Shown: positions 8,815-17,920, counted from the stretch's first letter. The stretch: DNA of 64,000 nucleotides from Williamsia muralis (GCF_002735905.1 NZ_PEBD01000010.1:806001-870000); one strand, 5' to 3'. Notes: generated from the sequence alone by a model not told the origin. Numbers and translations: made by a program.

Positions 8815-10005
8815 GTGGCGAAGGCGAAGTTCGAGCGGACCAAGCCGCACGTGAACATCGGCACCATCGGTCACGTCGACCACGGCAAGACCACGCTGAC
8901 GGCGGCCATCACCAAGGTGTTGCACGACAAGTTCCCGGATCTCAACGCGAGCTTTGCGTTCGATCAGATCGACAAGGCTCCGGAAGAGAAGGCTCGTGGT
9001 ATCACGATCAACATCTCGCATGTTGAGTACCAGACGGAGAAGCGTCACTACGCCCACGTCGATGCTCCTGGTCACGCGGACTACATCAAGAACATGATCA
9101 CCGGTGCAGCCCAGATGGACGGCGCCATCCTCGTGGTCGCCGCCACCGACGGCCCGATGCCGCAGACCCGCGAGCACGTGCTGCTCGCGCGTCAGGTCGG
9201 CGTGCCTTACATCCTGGTCGCGCTGAACAAGGCCGACATGGTTGATGACGACGAGATCATCGAGCTGGTCGAGATGGAGGTGCGCGAGCTCCTCGCTGCA
9301 CAGGACTTCGACGAAGACGCTCCTGTCATCAAGGTCTCGGCCCTCAAGGCGCTCGAAGGCGACCCCGAGTGGGTCAAGACCGTCGAAGAGCTCATGGACG
9401 CTGTCGACGAGAGCATCCCGGAGCCGGTTCGTGAGACCGAGAAGCCCTTCCTCATGCCTGTGGAGGACGTGTTCACGATCACCGGTCGTGGCACCGTCGT
9501 CACCGGTCGTGTGGAGCGTGGCGAGGTCAAGGTGAACGAGGAAGTCGACATCGTCGGCATCCGCGAGAAGAGCACCAAGACCACCGTCACCGGTATCGAG
9601 ATGTTCCACAAGCTCCTCGACTCGGCACAGGCGGGCGACAACGCCGGTCTGCTGCTGCGTGGTCTGAAGCGCGAAGACGTCGAGCGTGGACAGGTTGTCA
9701 TCAAGCCGGGCACCACCACCCCGCACACCGAGTTCGAAGGACAGGCCTACATCCTGTCCAAGGACGAAGGCGGACGGCACACCCCGTTCTTCAACAACTA
9801 CCGTCCCCAGTTCTACTTCCGTACAACTGACGTGACGGGCGTTGTGACCCTGCCCGAGGGCACCGAGATGGTCATGCCCGGTGACAACACCGAGATGTCC
9901 GTCAAGCTGATCCAGCCGGTCGCCATGGACGAGGGCCTGCGCTTCGCGATCCGTGAAGGTGGCCGCACCGTCGGTGCCGGTCGCGTCACGAAGATCAACA
10001 AGTAA
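8815..10005 (+). CDS. tuf: Translation elongation factor Tu
   Basis: A 396-residue EF-Tu from GTG 8815, preceded by an AGGAGG ribosome-binding site. It delivers aminoacyl-tRNA to the ribosome as a GTP complex. G1 is [10 protein letters not shown]3 is DAPGHADYI and G4 is NKADMVD; the effector region [14 protein letters not shown] is intact. It is separated from fusA by 157 bases, which may hold a second promoter, as tuf often has its own. A strong terminator follows and ends the operon. Confidence 0.99.
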   Translation: MAKAKFERTKPHVNIGTIGHVDHGKTTLTAAITKVLHDKFPDLNASFAFDQIDKAPEEKARGITINISHVEYQTEKRHYAHVDAPGHADYIKNMITGAAQMDGAILVVAATDGPMPQTREHVLLARQVGVPYILVALNKADMVDDDEIIELVEMEVRELLAAQDFDEDAPVIKVSALKALEGDPEWVKTVEELMDAVDESIPEPVRETEKPFLMPVEDVFTITGRGTVVTGRVERGEVKVNEEVDIVGIREKSTKTTVTGIEMFHKLLDSAQAGDNAGLLLRGLKREDVERGQVVIKPGTTTPHTEFEGQAYILSKDEGGRHTPFFNNYRPQFYFRTTDVTGVVTLPEGTEMVMPGDNTEMSVKLIQPVAMDEGLRFAIREGGRTVGAGRVTKINK

Positions 10006-10027
10006 GCAGTACAGAACAAACGGGAAA

Positions 10028-10061
10028 ACGCCCGACCCCATCTGGGGTCGGGCGTTTTTTT
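10028..10061 (+). terminator. Rho-independent terminator after tuf
   Basis: A perfect 12-bp stem, ACGCCCGACCCC and GGGGTCGGGCGT, with loop ATCT is followed by a run of seven T that overlaps the end of the stem. This is a canonical intrinsic terminator, 23 bases after the tuf stop. Confidence 0.95.
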
Positions 10062-10110
10062 GTGTGCCGGGGCCGATGGATACGTGTGACGTGGTTTACA
10101 AGTAACTCCG

Positions 10111-10148
10111 CCAAAGATACGGTTATAGAAATTCGTTTCTTCGGAGGT
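10111..10148 (+). promoter_or_regulatory. Promoter/operator motif of the first P450, shared with the second P450
   Basis: The stretch AAAGATACGGTTATAGAAAT, followed by TCGTTTC, recurs in recognisable form upstream of the second P450 (near 17875-17902). The shared core is GATAC..TT....GAAAT.CGTT at a similar distance from GGAGGT and the ATG. It may be a -10 region, a repressor site, or both. GGAGG at 10143-10147 is the ribosome-binding site. Confidence 0.5.
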
Positions 10149-10154
10149 CGACGT

Positions 10155-11492
10155 ATGCCCACCAAGTTCTCGCAGATCCCTTCCGGGAGTGGCCTCAAAG
10201 AGGTCCCCTTCTCGACGCGCAACGGCGTCATGGAGGTCCTGGCCATGCGCCACGACCCGTTCAAGCAATCGGATGAACGGCACGCCAAGTACGGGCGGGT
10301 CTCGGGTATCAACGCATTCGGGCAGAAGATCGTCATCGCTTCGGGCCCCGACGCCTGCGACGAGATCCTGATGAACAAGAAGAAAGCCTTCGCGAACGGA
10401 CCGGCGTGGACCTATCTCATCGGGCCGTTCTTCAACCGTGGCGTCATGCTGCTGGACTTCGACGAGCACCGCCACCACCGGCTCATCCTGCAGCAAGCGT
10501 TCAACGCCAAGGTCTTACGCGGATACATGGACGCGATGCAGCCGATCATCCGTGACCGGGTCGCACAGTTCCCGACGGGAAAGGTGCTGCTGTTCCACGA
10601 GTTCAAGGCCCTGACCCTCGACGTCGCACTCGAGGTGTTCCTCGGGATGGAGTTGCCCAAGGACGAGGCTGACCGGCTCAACAAGGCCTTCCTGGAGACC
10701 GTGCAGGCAGGCGTCGCGGTGATCCGTAAACCGGTCCCCGGTACCCGGTGGTGGAAAGGTCTCCGCTCACGAAAGATCCTCGAAGAGTTCTTCTACAAGC
10801 ACATCCCCGCCAAGCGGGCGACCGAGACGCCCGACCTCTTCTCCGTGCTCTGTCACGCCGAAAGCGATGAGGGACACAGCTTCACCGACGAGGACGTCGT
10901 CAATCACATGATCTTCGTGCTGATGGCCGCCCATGACACCTCCACCATCACGATGACCCAGATGTGTTACCGCATGGCCAAGTCGCCGCAGTGGCAGGTG
11001 CGCGCCCGCGAGCAGTCCCGCGAGCTGGGTTCGGAACTGAATTACGACGACCTCGCCGCGCTGACCGACCTCGACCTGATCATGAAGGAGTCGCTGCGGA
11101 TGTGCACCCCGGTCCCGGCGCATCCCCGGATGACCGTGCAGGACACCGAGATCCAGGGCTACTACCTTCCCAAGGGGACCATGGTGACGGTGCCCAGCAT
11201 GATCAATCACCTCGACCCCGAGTACTGGAAAGACCCGTGGACCTTCGACCCCGAGCGCTTCAGCAAGGAGCGGGCCGAGGACAAGGTGCATCGTATGGCG
11301 TGGAGCCCGTTCGGCGGCGGCGTGCACAAGTGCATCGGGCTGTACTTCGGCCAGATGGAGGTCAAGACGATCATGCATCAGCTGTTGCGCAACTTCGAGT
11401 GGTCGGTGCCCGACAGCTATGAGATCCCGATGAACTATGCGTCGTTGCCGATCCCCAAGGACAGTTTCCCGGTCACGCTGCGTCGGTTGTGA
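10155..11492 (+). CDS. Cytochrome P450 (CYP136-like), paralogue 1
   Basis: A 445-residue heme mono-oxygenase from ATG 10155, placed six bases after GGAGGT. The I-helix motif reads AAHDTST instead of the common AGxDTT, the K-helix ExxR is ESLRM, and the heme-cysteine loop is FGGGVHKCIG. The segment GPFFNRGVMLLDFDEHRHH and the overall length recall mycobacterial CYP136 as I remember it. The natural substrate is unknown; a lipid or steroid is plausible. A close paralogue of identical length lies at 17921-19258. The gene follows the tuf terminator and is its own transcription unit. No ferredoxin gene is adjacent; the ferredoxin reductase at 27091 could supply electrons. Confidence 0.92.
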   Translation: MPTKFSQIPSGSGLKEVPFSTRNGVMEVLAMRHDPFKQSDERHAKYGRVSGINAFGQKIVIASGPDACDEILMNKKKAFANGPAWTYLIGPFFNRGVMLLDFDEHRHHRLILQQAFNAKVLRGYMDAMQPIIRDRVAQFPTGKVLLFHEFKALTLDVALEVFLGMELPKDEADRLNKAFLETVQAGVAVIRKPVPGTRWWKGLRSRKILEEFFYKHIPAKRATETPDLFSVLCHAESDEGHSFTDEDVVNHMIFVLMAAHDTSTITMTQMCYRMAKSPQWQVRAREQSRELGSELNYDDLAALTDLDLIMKESLRMCTPVPAHPRMTVQDTEIQGYYLPKGTMVTVPSMINHLDPEYWKDPWTFDPERFSKERAEDKVHRMAWSPFGGGVHKCIGLYFGQMEVKTIMHQLLRNFEWSVPDSYEIPMNYASLPIPKDSFPVTLRRL

Positions 11493-11569
11493 TATCTATT
11501 CACCTCGACAGCCGGTGACAGTTGGGGCCGAGAACCGCGCCCGGGCCGGCGGGGTGAGGGTGCCACAGC

Positions 11570-12487
11570 ATGAGCTTCTTCGGACAGGGTGGTAGTAACC
11601 GCGAACCGAGTTTCCTACGGACGTTCGTGCCGATCCTGCTGTTCACGCTGCTCTGCGGAATCGTCGGTCCGATCTTCCTGGTTGCGTATTTTCTCATCGA
11701 CGACCCGCTCACCGGCTGGATGTTCTACGCGGGTCTGGGAATCACGGTCGCAGACGTGGTCATCGGATACTTTGTCGCACAGTCGCTCTACCGTCGCCGA
11801 CGCAAACGGTACAACCTGGAACAGAACGGCAGGTTCGGCATCGGCGAGGTGCGCTCGGTGGACCAGACCAACGTGCGCATCAACGGACAGCCGATGATGA
11901 AGATCTCGCTGGCCATCTCCGGCGACGGCATCGCCCCGTTCGATGCGACCAAACGCGTGGTGGTGCCGTTCATGTTCTTGCCGGCTCTGCGGTCGCACAG
12001 GGTTGCGGTGCTCGTCGACACCTACTCGGGTGAGTTCGACATCGACTGGCAGCGCACAGCACTGCTGGCCGGGACGTCGCCCGCGCGCTTCACCGACACC
12101 GAAACCGGCGAGGAGTTCGATCTGTCCGGCAAGAGTGATGCCCTGATCGAGATCATGAGGGTCTTCGCCGAGAACAACATCCCGTTCGGAGGCAGGGTGG
12201 ACCTGCGATCGAATCCGGTTGTGCGTGACCAGGTGATGGACATCGCGCGACGTCACGGACGTCCGGACGGGTTCGCCCAGCAGGGGCCGCCGGGCCGTCC
12301 GACATCGGGGCGTCCGGACATGAGCAAGCCGGCCGCGGCTTCGTTCACGCACCCACCGGCCGCGGCGCCCGGTCCACCACGCACGCCTGGCCAGCGGCTG
12401 GCCGAACTCGAGTCGATGCGTGCGGCGGGCACCATCAGCCTCGACGAGTACCGCGCGGTCCGTACCAGGATTCTCAACGATTTCTGA
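11570..12487 (+). CDS. Two-helix membrane protein with C-terminal SHOCT domain
   Basis: A 305-residue protein with two membrane helices near the N-terminus (about residues 17-42 and 49-72), a cytoplasmic middle domain with many beta-like stretches, a proline-rich linker (about 225-270) and a C-terminal SHOCT motif (QRLAELESMRAAGTISLDEY). SHOCT motifs are short oligomerisation or targeting helices. No enzymatic motif is visible. It may correspond to the membrane protein that follows tuf in mycobacteria, but I cannot verify this. Function unknown. Confidence 0.8.
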   Translation: MSFFGQGGSNREPSFLRTFVPILLFTLLCGIVGPIFLVAYFLIDDPLTGWMFYAGLGITVADVVIGYFVAQSLYRRRRKRYNLEQNGRFGIGEVRSVDQTNVRINGQPMMKISLAISGDGIAPFDATKRVVVPFMFLPALRSHRVAVLVDTYSGEFDIDWQRTALLAGTSPARFTDTETGEEFDLSGKSDALIEIMRVFAENNIPFGGRVDLRSNPVVRDQVMDIARRHGRPDGFAQQGPPGRPTSGRPDMSKPAAASFTHPPAAAPGPPRTPGQRLAELESMRAAGTISLDEYRAVRTRILNDF

Positions 12488-12494
12488 CGTTTGC

Positions 12495-12545
12495 GTTGCT
12501 GCCGTGGGCGGAACCGCTCAGGGCTGATCTGCCCTGGGCAGCAAC
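12495..12545. promoter_or_regulatory. Nested inverted repeats upstream of the clpP pair
   Basis: Outer arms GTTGCTGCC (12495-12503) and GGCAGCAAC (12537-12545) enclose a perfect inner hairpin, CAGGGC-TGATCT-GCCCTG (12519-12536). There is no T run, so it may be a weak terminator of the SHOCT gene or an operator of the clpP pair, whose start is 39 bases downstream. Confidence 0.5.
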
Positions 12546-12583
12546 ATCTTTCGCTTGCCCCGGGCTGGGTTCACAGTGGGGTC

Positions 12584-13201
12584 ATGAGTGACAACTACGC
12601 ACCTCCGGCCATCATCGACGACGAATTGCAATCGCGGCTCTTTCACCAACGGGTGATCGTGCTCGGCGATCAGCTCGACCAGAAGCTCGGCAACAGGCTG
12701 TGCAGCCAGCTGCTCTTGCTGTCGGCCGACGATTCACGCAAAGACATCAGCTTCTGGATCAACTCGCCTGGGGGATCGGTGCCGGCGATGCTCGCGATCA
12801 TGGACGTCATGCGGGCCATTCCGAACGACGTCAGCACCCTTGCCCTCGGAATCGCCGCCAGCGCCGGCCAATTCCTGTTGTCGGCAGGGACGCCGGGCAA
12901 ACGGCATGCGCTGGCGCATTCCCGGATCTTGATGCACCAGGGTTCGTCCGGCATCGGTGGAACCGCGGTCGACGTCGAGTTGCAGGCCGACGATCTGCGG
13001 CACACCCGCGACACCGTGCTGGCGTTGATCGCCGAGCACACCGGACAGCCCCCCGAGAAGATCTGGAACGACTCGCTACGGGACCGGTGGTACACGGCGG
13101 AGCAGGCAGTCGAGTACGGATTCGTGGACCGCATCGCCGACGGTGTCGCGGACATCTATCCGGCGTCGGCCCGCCCGGTTGCACTGGGGGGCGTCCGATG
13201 A
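12584..13201 (+). CDS. clpP: ClpP-type protease subunit, catalytically complete (ClpP3/P4-like pair)
   Basis: A 205-residue Clp proteolytic subunit from ATG 12584. All three catalytic residues are visible with canonical spacing: Ser93 in GIAASAGQFLL, His118 in ILMHQ and Asp167 in RDRWYTAEQAVEYG. It would form a heptameric ring that degrades proteins unfolded by ClpX or ClpC. The stop overlaps the start of a second, degenerate ClpP gene (ATGA), so the two are translationally coupled. The arrangement, with a ClgR/PopR-like regulator next door, resembles the accessory clpP3-clpP4 pair of Streptomyces rather than the essential clpP1-clpP2 genes. No Clp ATPase is nearby. Confidence 0.9.
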   Translation: MSDNYAPPAIIDDELQSRLFHQRVIVLGDQLDQKLGNRLCSQLLLLSADDSRKDISFWINSPGGSVPAMLAIMDVMRAIPNDVSTLALGIAASAGQFLLSAGTPGKRHALAHSRILMHQGSSGIGGTAVDVELQADDLRHTRDTVLALIAEHTGQPPEKIWNDSLRDRWYTAEQAVEYGFVDRIADGVADIYPASARPVALGGVR

Positions 13202-13794
13202 GCACGTACACGGTGCCGTACGTGGTGGAGAAGACCGCAGCAGGGGAGCGTTCGATGGACATCTACAGCCGACTTCTCTCCGAGCGGATCGTCTACCTGG
13301 GCACCGAGATCGACGACGGGGTGGCCAACGTACTCATCGCGCAGTTGCTGCATCTGGAGTCCGACAGCTCGGAGATGCCGATCAACCTCTACATCAACTC
13401 ACCCGGCGGGTCGCCGGCCGCGATGCTCGCCGTGTACGACACGATGCAGTTCATCCGGCCCGACGTCGCGACGACCTGCGTCGGTCAGGCCGGTGGTCCC
13501 GCCGCGGTTCTGCTCGCCGGAGGTGCGGCCGGACAACGATCCATCCTCCGGCACGGCCGAGTGGTGTTGCACCAGCCGTCGATTCAGGGTCAGGGGTCGA
13601 TTCCCGACCTGATCATCCACGCCGACGAGGTGGTTCGCGTACGTGCCGAACTCGAGGAACTTCTGGCGCGGCACACGGGTAAGGACCTCGACGCCCTCCG
13701 TCACGACACCGACCGTGAGCTCATCCTGCCCGCGGCGGCCGGCGTCGAATACGGGTTGGCCGACCAGGTCCTGGAGTACCGGCCGATGCGGTGA
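13198..13794 (+). CDS. ClpP-like subunit lacking catalytic Ser and Asp (predicted inactive, ClpR-like)
   Basis: A 198-residue ClpP homologue from ATG 13198, overlapping the previous gene by four bases. The catalytic serine is replaced by glycine (Gly100 in VGQAGGPAAVLL, where active enzymes read QAASMG). The aspartate position holds glutamate (Glu174 in DTDRELIL). Only His125 in VVLHQP remains. The 25- and 49-residue spacings match the active neighbour, so the alignment is firm. It is probably a structural partner in a mixed barrel, like ClpR subunits of plastids and cyanobacteria. Length and fold-defining motifs (YINSPGGS) are intact, so it does not look like a pseudogene. Confidence 0.85.
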   Translation: MSTYTVPYVVEKTAAGERSMDIYSRLLSERIVYLGTEIDDGVANVLIAQLLHLESDSSEMPINLYINSPGGSPAAMLAVYDTMQFIRPDVATTCVGQAGGPAAVLLAGGAAGQRSILRHGRVVLHQPSIQGQGSIPDLIIHADEVVRVRAELEELLARHTGKDLDALRHDTDRELILPAAAGVEYGLADQVLEYRPMR

Positions 13795-13819
13795 CCCCTA
13801 CGGAATGCCGACGGCCAGG

Positions 13820-14248
13820 TCACGACGCCAGACGCAGGTGAGCACGGCCCGAAGATGAGACCGGCCGCGACACCGGGGAGGAGGTCCGGGGGAGTCCGTC
13901 CACCGCGATGGCCTGGCCGGCTGCATCGTGTGTGGCCCGCTCGATGATTGCGGCGACGCCTTTGGTGATGTCGAGAAGTGTGAGGCCGAGGGCGCCGGCG
14001 ACCGCCGAGAGGATCTCCGACGACGGCTCTTTGCGTCCGCGCTCGATCTCGGACAGATATTGGGGCGAGACACCGGCTTCGGCGGCAACCCCGGTGAGGA
14101 TCCGGCCCTGCTCCCCGCGGACATCACGCAGGTACGTCCCGAGGATGTCGCGCCAGAGCGGCTCGGGTTCCTGCGGTTGTTCGCGAGGCCGTGAACGGGC
14201 ACGGAGGTCGGCGGACGTGGTGTCGGTGATGGTGAGACTGCGGCCCAT
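13820..14248 (-). CDS. XRE-family regulator of the ClgR/PopR type
   Basis: A 142-residue protein with a helix-turn-helix around residues 45-85 (LTGVAAEAGVSPQYLSEIER followed by GRKEPSSEIL), the signature of ClgR, the Clp gene regulator, and its Streptomyces paralogue PopR. PopR activates the clpP3-clpP4 operon and is itself degraded by Clp. The gene converges on the clpP pair with a 25-base gap, which supports this role. The C-terminus ends LRLAS, small hydrophobic residues that could serve as a degron. Compared with ClgR it has an N-terminal extension of about 25 residues. Which clp genes it controls is inferred from position. Confidence 0.85.
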   Translation of the reverse strand: MGRSLTITDTTSADLRARSRPREQPQEPEPLWRDILGTYLRDVRGEQGRILTGVAAEAGVSPQYLSEIERGRKEPSSEILSAVAGALGLTLLDITKGVAAIIERATHDAAGQAIAVDGLPRTSSPVSRPVSSSGRAHLRLAS

Positions 14249-14376
14249 CTACCGAACGTAGATCGACGGGCGGGCCGTTGCACCGCGAATCTGCTCAGAG
14301 CAGAAGGAGCGGTCGGTGTCTGGCCCCGGTTGCATGCAGGCACCTGTTGCAAAGCGAGAACCAAGAATTAGTTCGC

Positions 14377-14409
14377 GAGTGGCCACTCTCTATGTTATCG
14401 TTGCCATAG
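14377..14409. promoter_or_regulatory. Palindromes in the divergent regulator/amidohydrolase promoter region
   Basis: Two dyads lie back to back: the perfect palindrome GAGTGGCCACTC (14377-14388) and CTATG...CATAG (14390-14409). They precede the GGAGG and ATG of the amidohydrolase. A TetR protein encoded directly downstream of that enzyme is a reasonable candidate to bind here. Confidence 0.4.
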
Positions 14410-14428
14410 GTAGTGATGGAGGTCACAC

Positions 14429-16267
14429 ATGAGTCTGCAGGCGGACACCACGGCACCGGTCGACGACAACGGACATACGGGAGACGATGCCCCGTACGAC
14501 ATGGTTGTCCGCGGTGGCACCTGGTTCGACGGCACCGGTCAGCCAGGCCTGCGCCGCGACCTCGGAATCCGGAACGGCAGGGTTGTCGCCGTCTCCGCCA
14601 CACCTCTGCCCGCCGGGCCCGACACGCAGCTGATCGACGCAGCCGGTCAGTGGGTGATGCCCGGATTCATCGACGTGCACACCCATTACGACGCGGAGGT
14701 TCTGGTGGCGCCGGGTCTCGGTGAGTCGGTGCGTCACGGCATCACCACCGCGATCATCGGCAACTGTTCGCTGTCCACCGTGTACACGACCCCGGTCGAC
14801 GCCGCAGACCTGTTCAGCCGGGTCGAGGCCCTCCCGCGCGATCACGTGATCAAGGCGCTCGAAGGCGGCAAGACGTGGACCGATCCTGCGTCCTACGTCG
14901 CGGCCATCGAAGAACTGCCATTGGGCCCGAACATCGCCGCCTTCCTCGGTCATTCCGACATCCGGACCGCCGTGATGGGGCTCGGTCGCTCCACCGATCG
15001 GTCGCACACACCGAGTAGCGCCGAGATGGACGCCATGCTCGAGGCGGTCAACGACGCGCTCGACGCGGGATTCCTCGGGGTGTCGGGAATGACCAACCCC
15101 TGGGACAAGCTGGACGGCGACCGCTACCGATCGCGGTCACTGCCCTCGACCTATGCCCACTGGAGCGAGCGCCGCAAGATCAACAAGGTACTGCGACAAC
15201 GTGATCGGGTATTGCAGACCATCCCCAACCTGAACACCAAGTACGACATCCTCTTTTTCCTCGCCGGGAGCACCGGGCTCGGCCGCAAGCCCCTGAAGAC
15301 CTCGGTTCTGGCGGCCGCCGACGCGAAGTCGGACCGGTGGGTGCGGCGCATCTTCGGGCCGATCGCGACAGTGGCCAACAAATGGGGTCGGGGCGCTCTG
15401 CGCTGGCAGCATCTGCCGGTGCCCTTCCAGGTGTACAGCGACGGCATCGATCTCGTGGTGTTCGAGGAGTTCGGTTCGGGCCGTGCGGCACTGCACCTGC
15501 GCGAGGAGATGGGCCGTAACGAACTGCTGGCCGATCCCGAGTATCGGCGGTGGTTCCGCAAAGACTTCGAGAAGAAGTTCAGCTCGCGCATCTGGCATCG
15601 CGACTTCGACGATGCCGAGATCACCGAGTGCCCCGACGAATCCATGATCGGTAAGACGGTGGAAGAGGTGGCCCGCGAACGCGGGGTCCACAGCACCGAC
15701 ATGTTCCTCGACCTCGTCGTGGAATACGGTACGAAGTTCCGCTGGCGCACCGTGATCACCAATGACCGTCCGGAGATCGCCGACTGGTTGATCAATCAGA
15801 ACGGTGTGACCATCGGCTTCTCTGACGCCGGTGCGCATCTGCGCAACATGGCGTTCTACAACTACGGGATCCGTTTGCTGCAACGCGTGAGAGACGCCGA
15901 ACACGGCTCGCGCACACCATTTCTCACCATCGAGGAAGCGGTGCACAAACTCACCGGTGAATTGGGGGAGTTCTACGGCCTCGACGCCGGGTTCCTGCGT
16001 GAGGGGGACCGCGCCGATTTCGTGGTCGTCGACCCGGCGGGACTGACCGACCAGACCAAGGAATACGCTGAGGCAACCATGACCGAATTCGGGGGGATCA
16101 AGCGCATGGTCAATCGTAATGACGACGCAGTGTCTGCGACCGTGGTCGGCGGCCGGTATCTCTACGGTCGCGGCAACTTCGCGCCGGGTTTCGGCACCAC
16201 GGTCCAGGCCGGCCAGTTCTTGCGTGCGGGGGCGCGCGGGACGGTACGAGAGAGGTCGACCGCGTAG
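14429..16267 (+). CDS. Amidohydrolase family protein (N-acyl-D-amino acid deacylase-like)
   Basis: A 612-residue metal-dependent hydrolase from ATG 14429, with GGAGG 12 bases upstream. The zinc-binding HxH is in GFIDVHTHYD (about residue 90), a cysteine lies in IIGNCSLS, and the catalytic aspartate is in GFSDAGAHLRN. This is the amidohydrolase-3/D-aminoacylase pattern, although at 612 residues it is longer than typical D-aminoacylases (about 480-530). Such proteins are common beside P450, CoA and lipid-degradation genes in mycobacteria. The substrate is unknown. It is directly followed by a TetR gene with no gap. Confidence 0.82.
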   Translation: MSLQADTTAPVDDNGHTGDDAPYDMVVRGGTWFDGTGQPGLRRDLGIRNGRVVAVSATPLPAGPDTQLIDAAGQWVMPGFIDVHTHYDAEVLVAPGLGESVRHGITTAIIGNCSLSTVYTTPVDAADLFSRVEALPRDHVIKALEGGKTWTDPASYVAAIEELPLGPNIAAFLGHSDIRTAVMGLGRSTDRSHTPSSAEMDAMLEAVNDALDAGFLGVSGMTNPWDKLDGDRYRSRSLPSTYAHWSERRKINKVLRQRDRVLQTIPNLNTKYDILFFLAGSTGLGRKPLKTSVLAAADAKSDRWVRRIFGPIATVANKWGRGALRWQHLPVPFQVYSDGIDLVVFEEFGSGRAALHLREEMGRNELLADPEYRRWFRKDFEKKFSSRIWHRDFDDAEITECPDESMIGKTVEEVARERGVHSTDMFLDLVVEYGTKFRWRTVITNDRPEIADWLINQNGVTIGFSDAGAHLRNMAFYNYGIRLLQRVRDAEHGSRTPFLTIEEAVHKLTGELGEFYGLDAGFLREGDRADFVVVDPAGLTDQTKEYAEATMTEFGGIKRMVNRNDDAVSATVVGGRYLYGRGNFAPGFGTTVQAGQFLRAGARGTVRERSTA

Positions 16268-16864
16268 ATGGGAGAGGCACGCCGTACCCAGGAGCAGCGC
16301 CGGACGGCAACGATGGCGCGGCTGGTGGATGCGTGTGTGGAGTCGCTGTGCGAGCTGGGATATCAGCGCAGCACCATCAGCGAGATCTGTGCGCGCAGCG
16401 GAGTGTCCCAGGGTGGGCTGTTCCGGCATTTCCCGACTCGGCTGGACCTGGTGATCGCGGCCGCCGATTCGGTGCGTGCCCGACAGTTCGAAGCCTTTTC
16501 GCAGAGTCTGGCGCTGCTGGGAACGGGTACCTTGGCGGACTGCCTCGTGCTTGTCCGGCAAGCGTGCCGGGCGCCCATCAACGGTGCCTGGTACGAACTG
16601 CTGATCGCCGCGCGGACCGACGCGGGGCTTCGGGATCGGCTCGCCCCCTTGCTTGCCGAGTACCACGATCAGATAGCTCAGTTCGCGCGGACGGTCCCCG
16701 CCGTGCAGGGATTGCCCGACGGGCAGGTCGAACTCGTGGCGCTCACCATCGTCAATCTCTTCGATGGGGAAGCCGTTGCGGCGGCGGTCAATCCGCAGCC
16801 AGAGTTGGAGCAGCAGAGGCTCGAACTGGTACTCGGCTGGTTGGCCGGGGCGGCAGATCGGTGA
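16268..16864 (+). CDS. TetR-family transcriptional regulator
   Basis: A 198-residue regulator whose ATG directly follows the amidohydrolase stop. The N-terminal helix-turn-helix is clear (YQRSTISEICARSGVSQGGL followed by FRHF). The C-terminal ligand-binding domain has no recognisable specificity. By position it probably controls the amidohydrolase operon, in which it is the second gene. Confidence 0.9.
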   Translation: MGEARRTQEQRRTATMARLVDACVESLCELGYQRSTISEICARSGVSQGGLFRHFPTRLDLVIAAADSVRARQFEAFSQSLALLGTGTLADCLVLVRQACRAPINGAWYELLIAARTDAGLRDRLAPLLAEYHDQIAQFARTVPAVQGLPDGQVELVALTIVNLFDGEAVAAAVNPQPELEQQRLELVLGWLAGAADR

Positions 16865-16871
16865 ATCGTTC

Positions 16872-17843
16872 ATGACGATCCCCTCCGCGTCTCCGGTCCC
16901 GTCTTACGAGGAGATCGCAGAGTCGGCCGTGGTGGTGGCGTTGCCCATGCGCATGCGGTTTCGCGACATCACCACTCGTGAGGTGATGCTGTTCCGGGGT
17001 CCGGCCGGATGGGGTGAGTTCGGTGCCTTCGTCGAGTACGACGACGCCGAATCGGCCGCCTGGCTGGCGGCGGGTATCGAAGCCGCCTACCTCGGACCGC
17101 CACCCGCGGTGAGGGATTCGGTTGCGGTCAACGCCACCGTTCCGGCGATCCGGGCCGACCAGGTGGACGAGGTGTTGGCCCGATATCCAGGGGCGCACAC
17201 GGCCAAGGTCAAGGTGGCGCAGGAGGGGCAGACGCTCGACGACGACGTCGCACGCGTGGAGGCCGTCCGGTCCCGCATTGACCATGTCCGGGTGGACGCG
17301 AACGGTAAATGGACTGTGCAGCAAGCGATCACAGCGATCCGCGCGCTCGGTGAGCTGCAGTACGCGGAGCAGCCCTGCGTCACCATCGACGAACTCGCTG
17401 CCGTCCGGGCCGCCGTCGACACCCCGATCGCGGCCGACGAGAGCATCCGGCGCGCCAGTGACCCTCTCAGGGTCATCGCCGCCGGCGCCGCCGACGTCGC
17501 CATCCTGAAGGTGGCCCCGCTCGGCGGCATGCGACGCGTGCTCGATCTCGCCGGCCGGATTCCGATACCGGTGGTCATCTCCAGCGCCCTCGACTCCGCG
17601 GTCGGTATCTCCGCCGGAGTGGCCACCGCCGTCGCGTTGCCTTCGGCACCCCCTGCCTGTGGGCTCGGCACCGGCGGACTGTTCGTCACCGACGTCGCCG
17701 ATCCCTTTGTGCCAGAAATGGGTTCGCTCAGTCCCCGACTGGTCGACATCGATCCGACCGTGCTGCCCCTGGCCGGAGAGGACAGGCGGGACTGGTGGCT
17801 GGAGCGTCTGCGTCGCTGCCTGGCGGTACTCGCCGACAACTGA
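16872..17843 (+). CDS. menC: o-Succinylbenzoate synthase
   Basis: A 323-residue enolase-superfamily enzyme from ATG 16872, close to the mycobacterial MenC length. It dehydrates SHCHC to o-succinylbenzoate in menaquinone biosynthesis. Expected catalytic features are present: the lysine in TAKVKV, metal ligands in VRVDANGKW, YAEQP and IAADES, and the second lysine in AILKVAPLGG. It starts seven bases after the TetR stop, in the same direction. Other men genes are not in the window, so the placement among P450 and TetR genes is unusual. The start is chosen to match the family N-terminus. Confidence 0.88.
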   Translation: MTIPSASPVPSYEEIAESAVVVALPMRMRFRDITTREVMLFRGPAGWGEFGAFVEYDDAESAAWLAAGIEAAYLGPPPAVRDSVAVNATVPAIRADQVDEVLARYPGAHTAKVKVAQEGQTLDDDVARVEAVRSRIDHVRVDANGKWTVQQAITAIRALGELQYAEQPCVTIDELAAVRAAVDTPIAADESIRRASDPLRVIAAGAADVAILKVAPLGGMRRVLDLAGRIPIPVVISSALDSAVGISAGVATAVALPSAPPACGLGTGGLFVTDVADPFVPEMGSLSPRLVDIDPTVLPLAGEDRRDWWLERLRRCLAVLADN

Positions 17844-17870
17844 AAACCGCAACCGACTGTGCCTGGACAC

Positions 17871-17914
17871 CGCCAGAAGATACAATTCTGCGAAATCGTT
17901 CCAACAGCGGAGGT
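17871..17914 (+). promoter_or_regulatory. Promoter/operator motif of the second P450
   Basis: GCCAGAAGATACAATTCTGC followed by GAAATCGTTCC parallels the region before the first P450 (10111-10137). GCGGAGGTTC supplies the ribosome-binding site, nine bases before ATG 17921. Confidence 0.5.
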
Positions 17915-17920
17915 TCAGCA

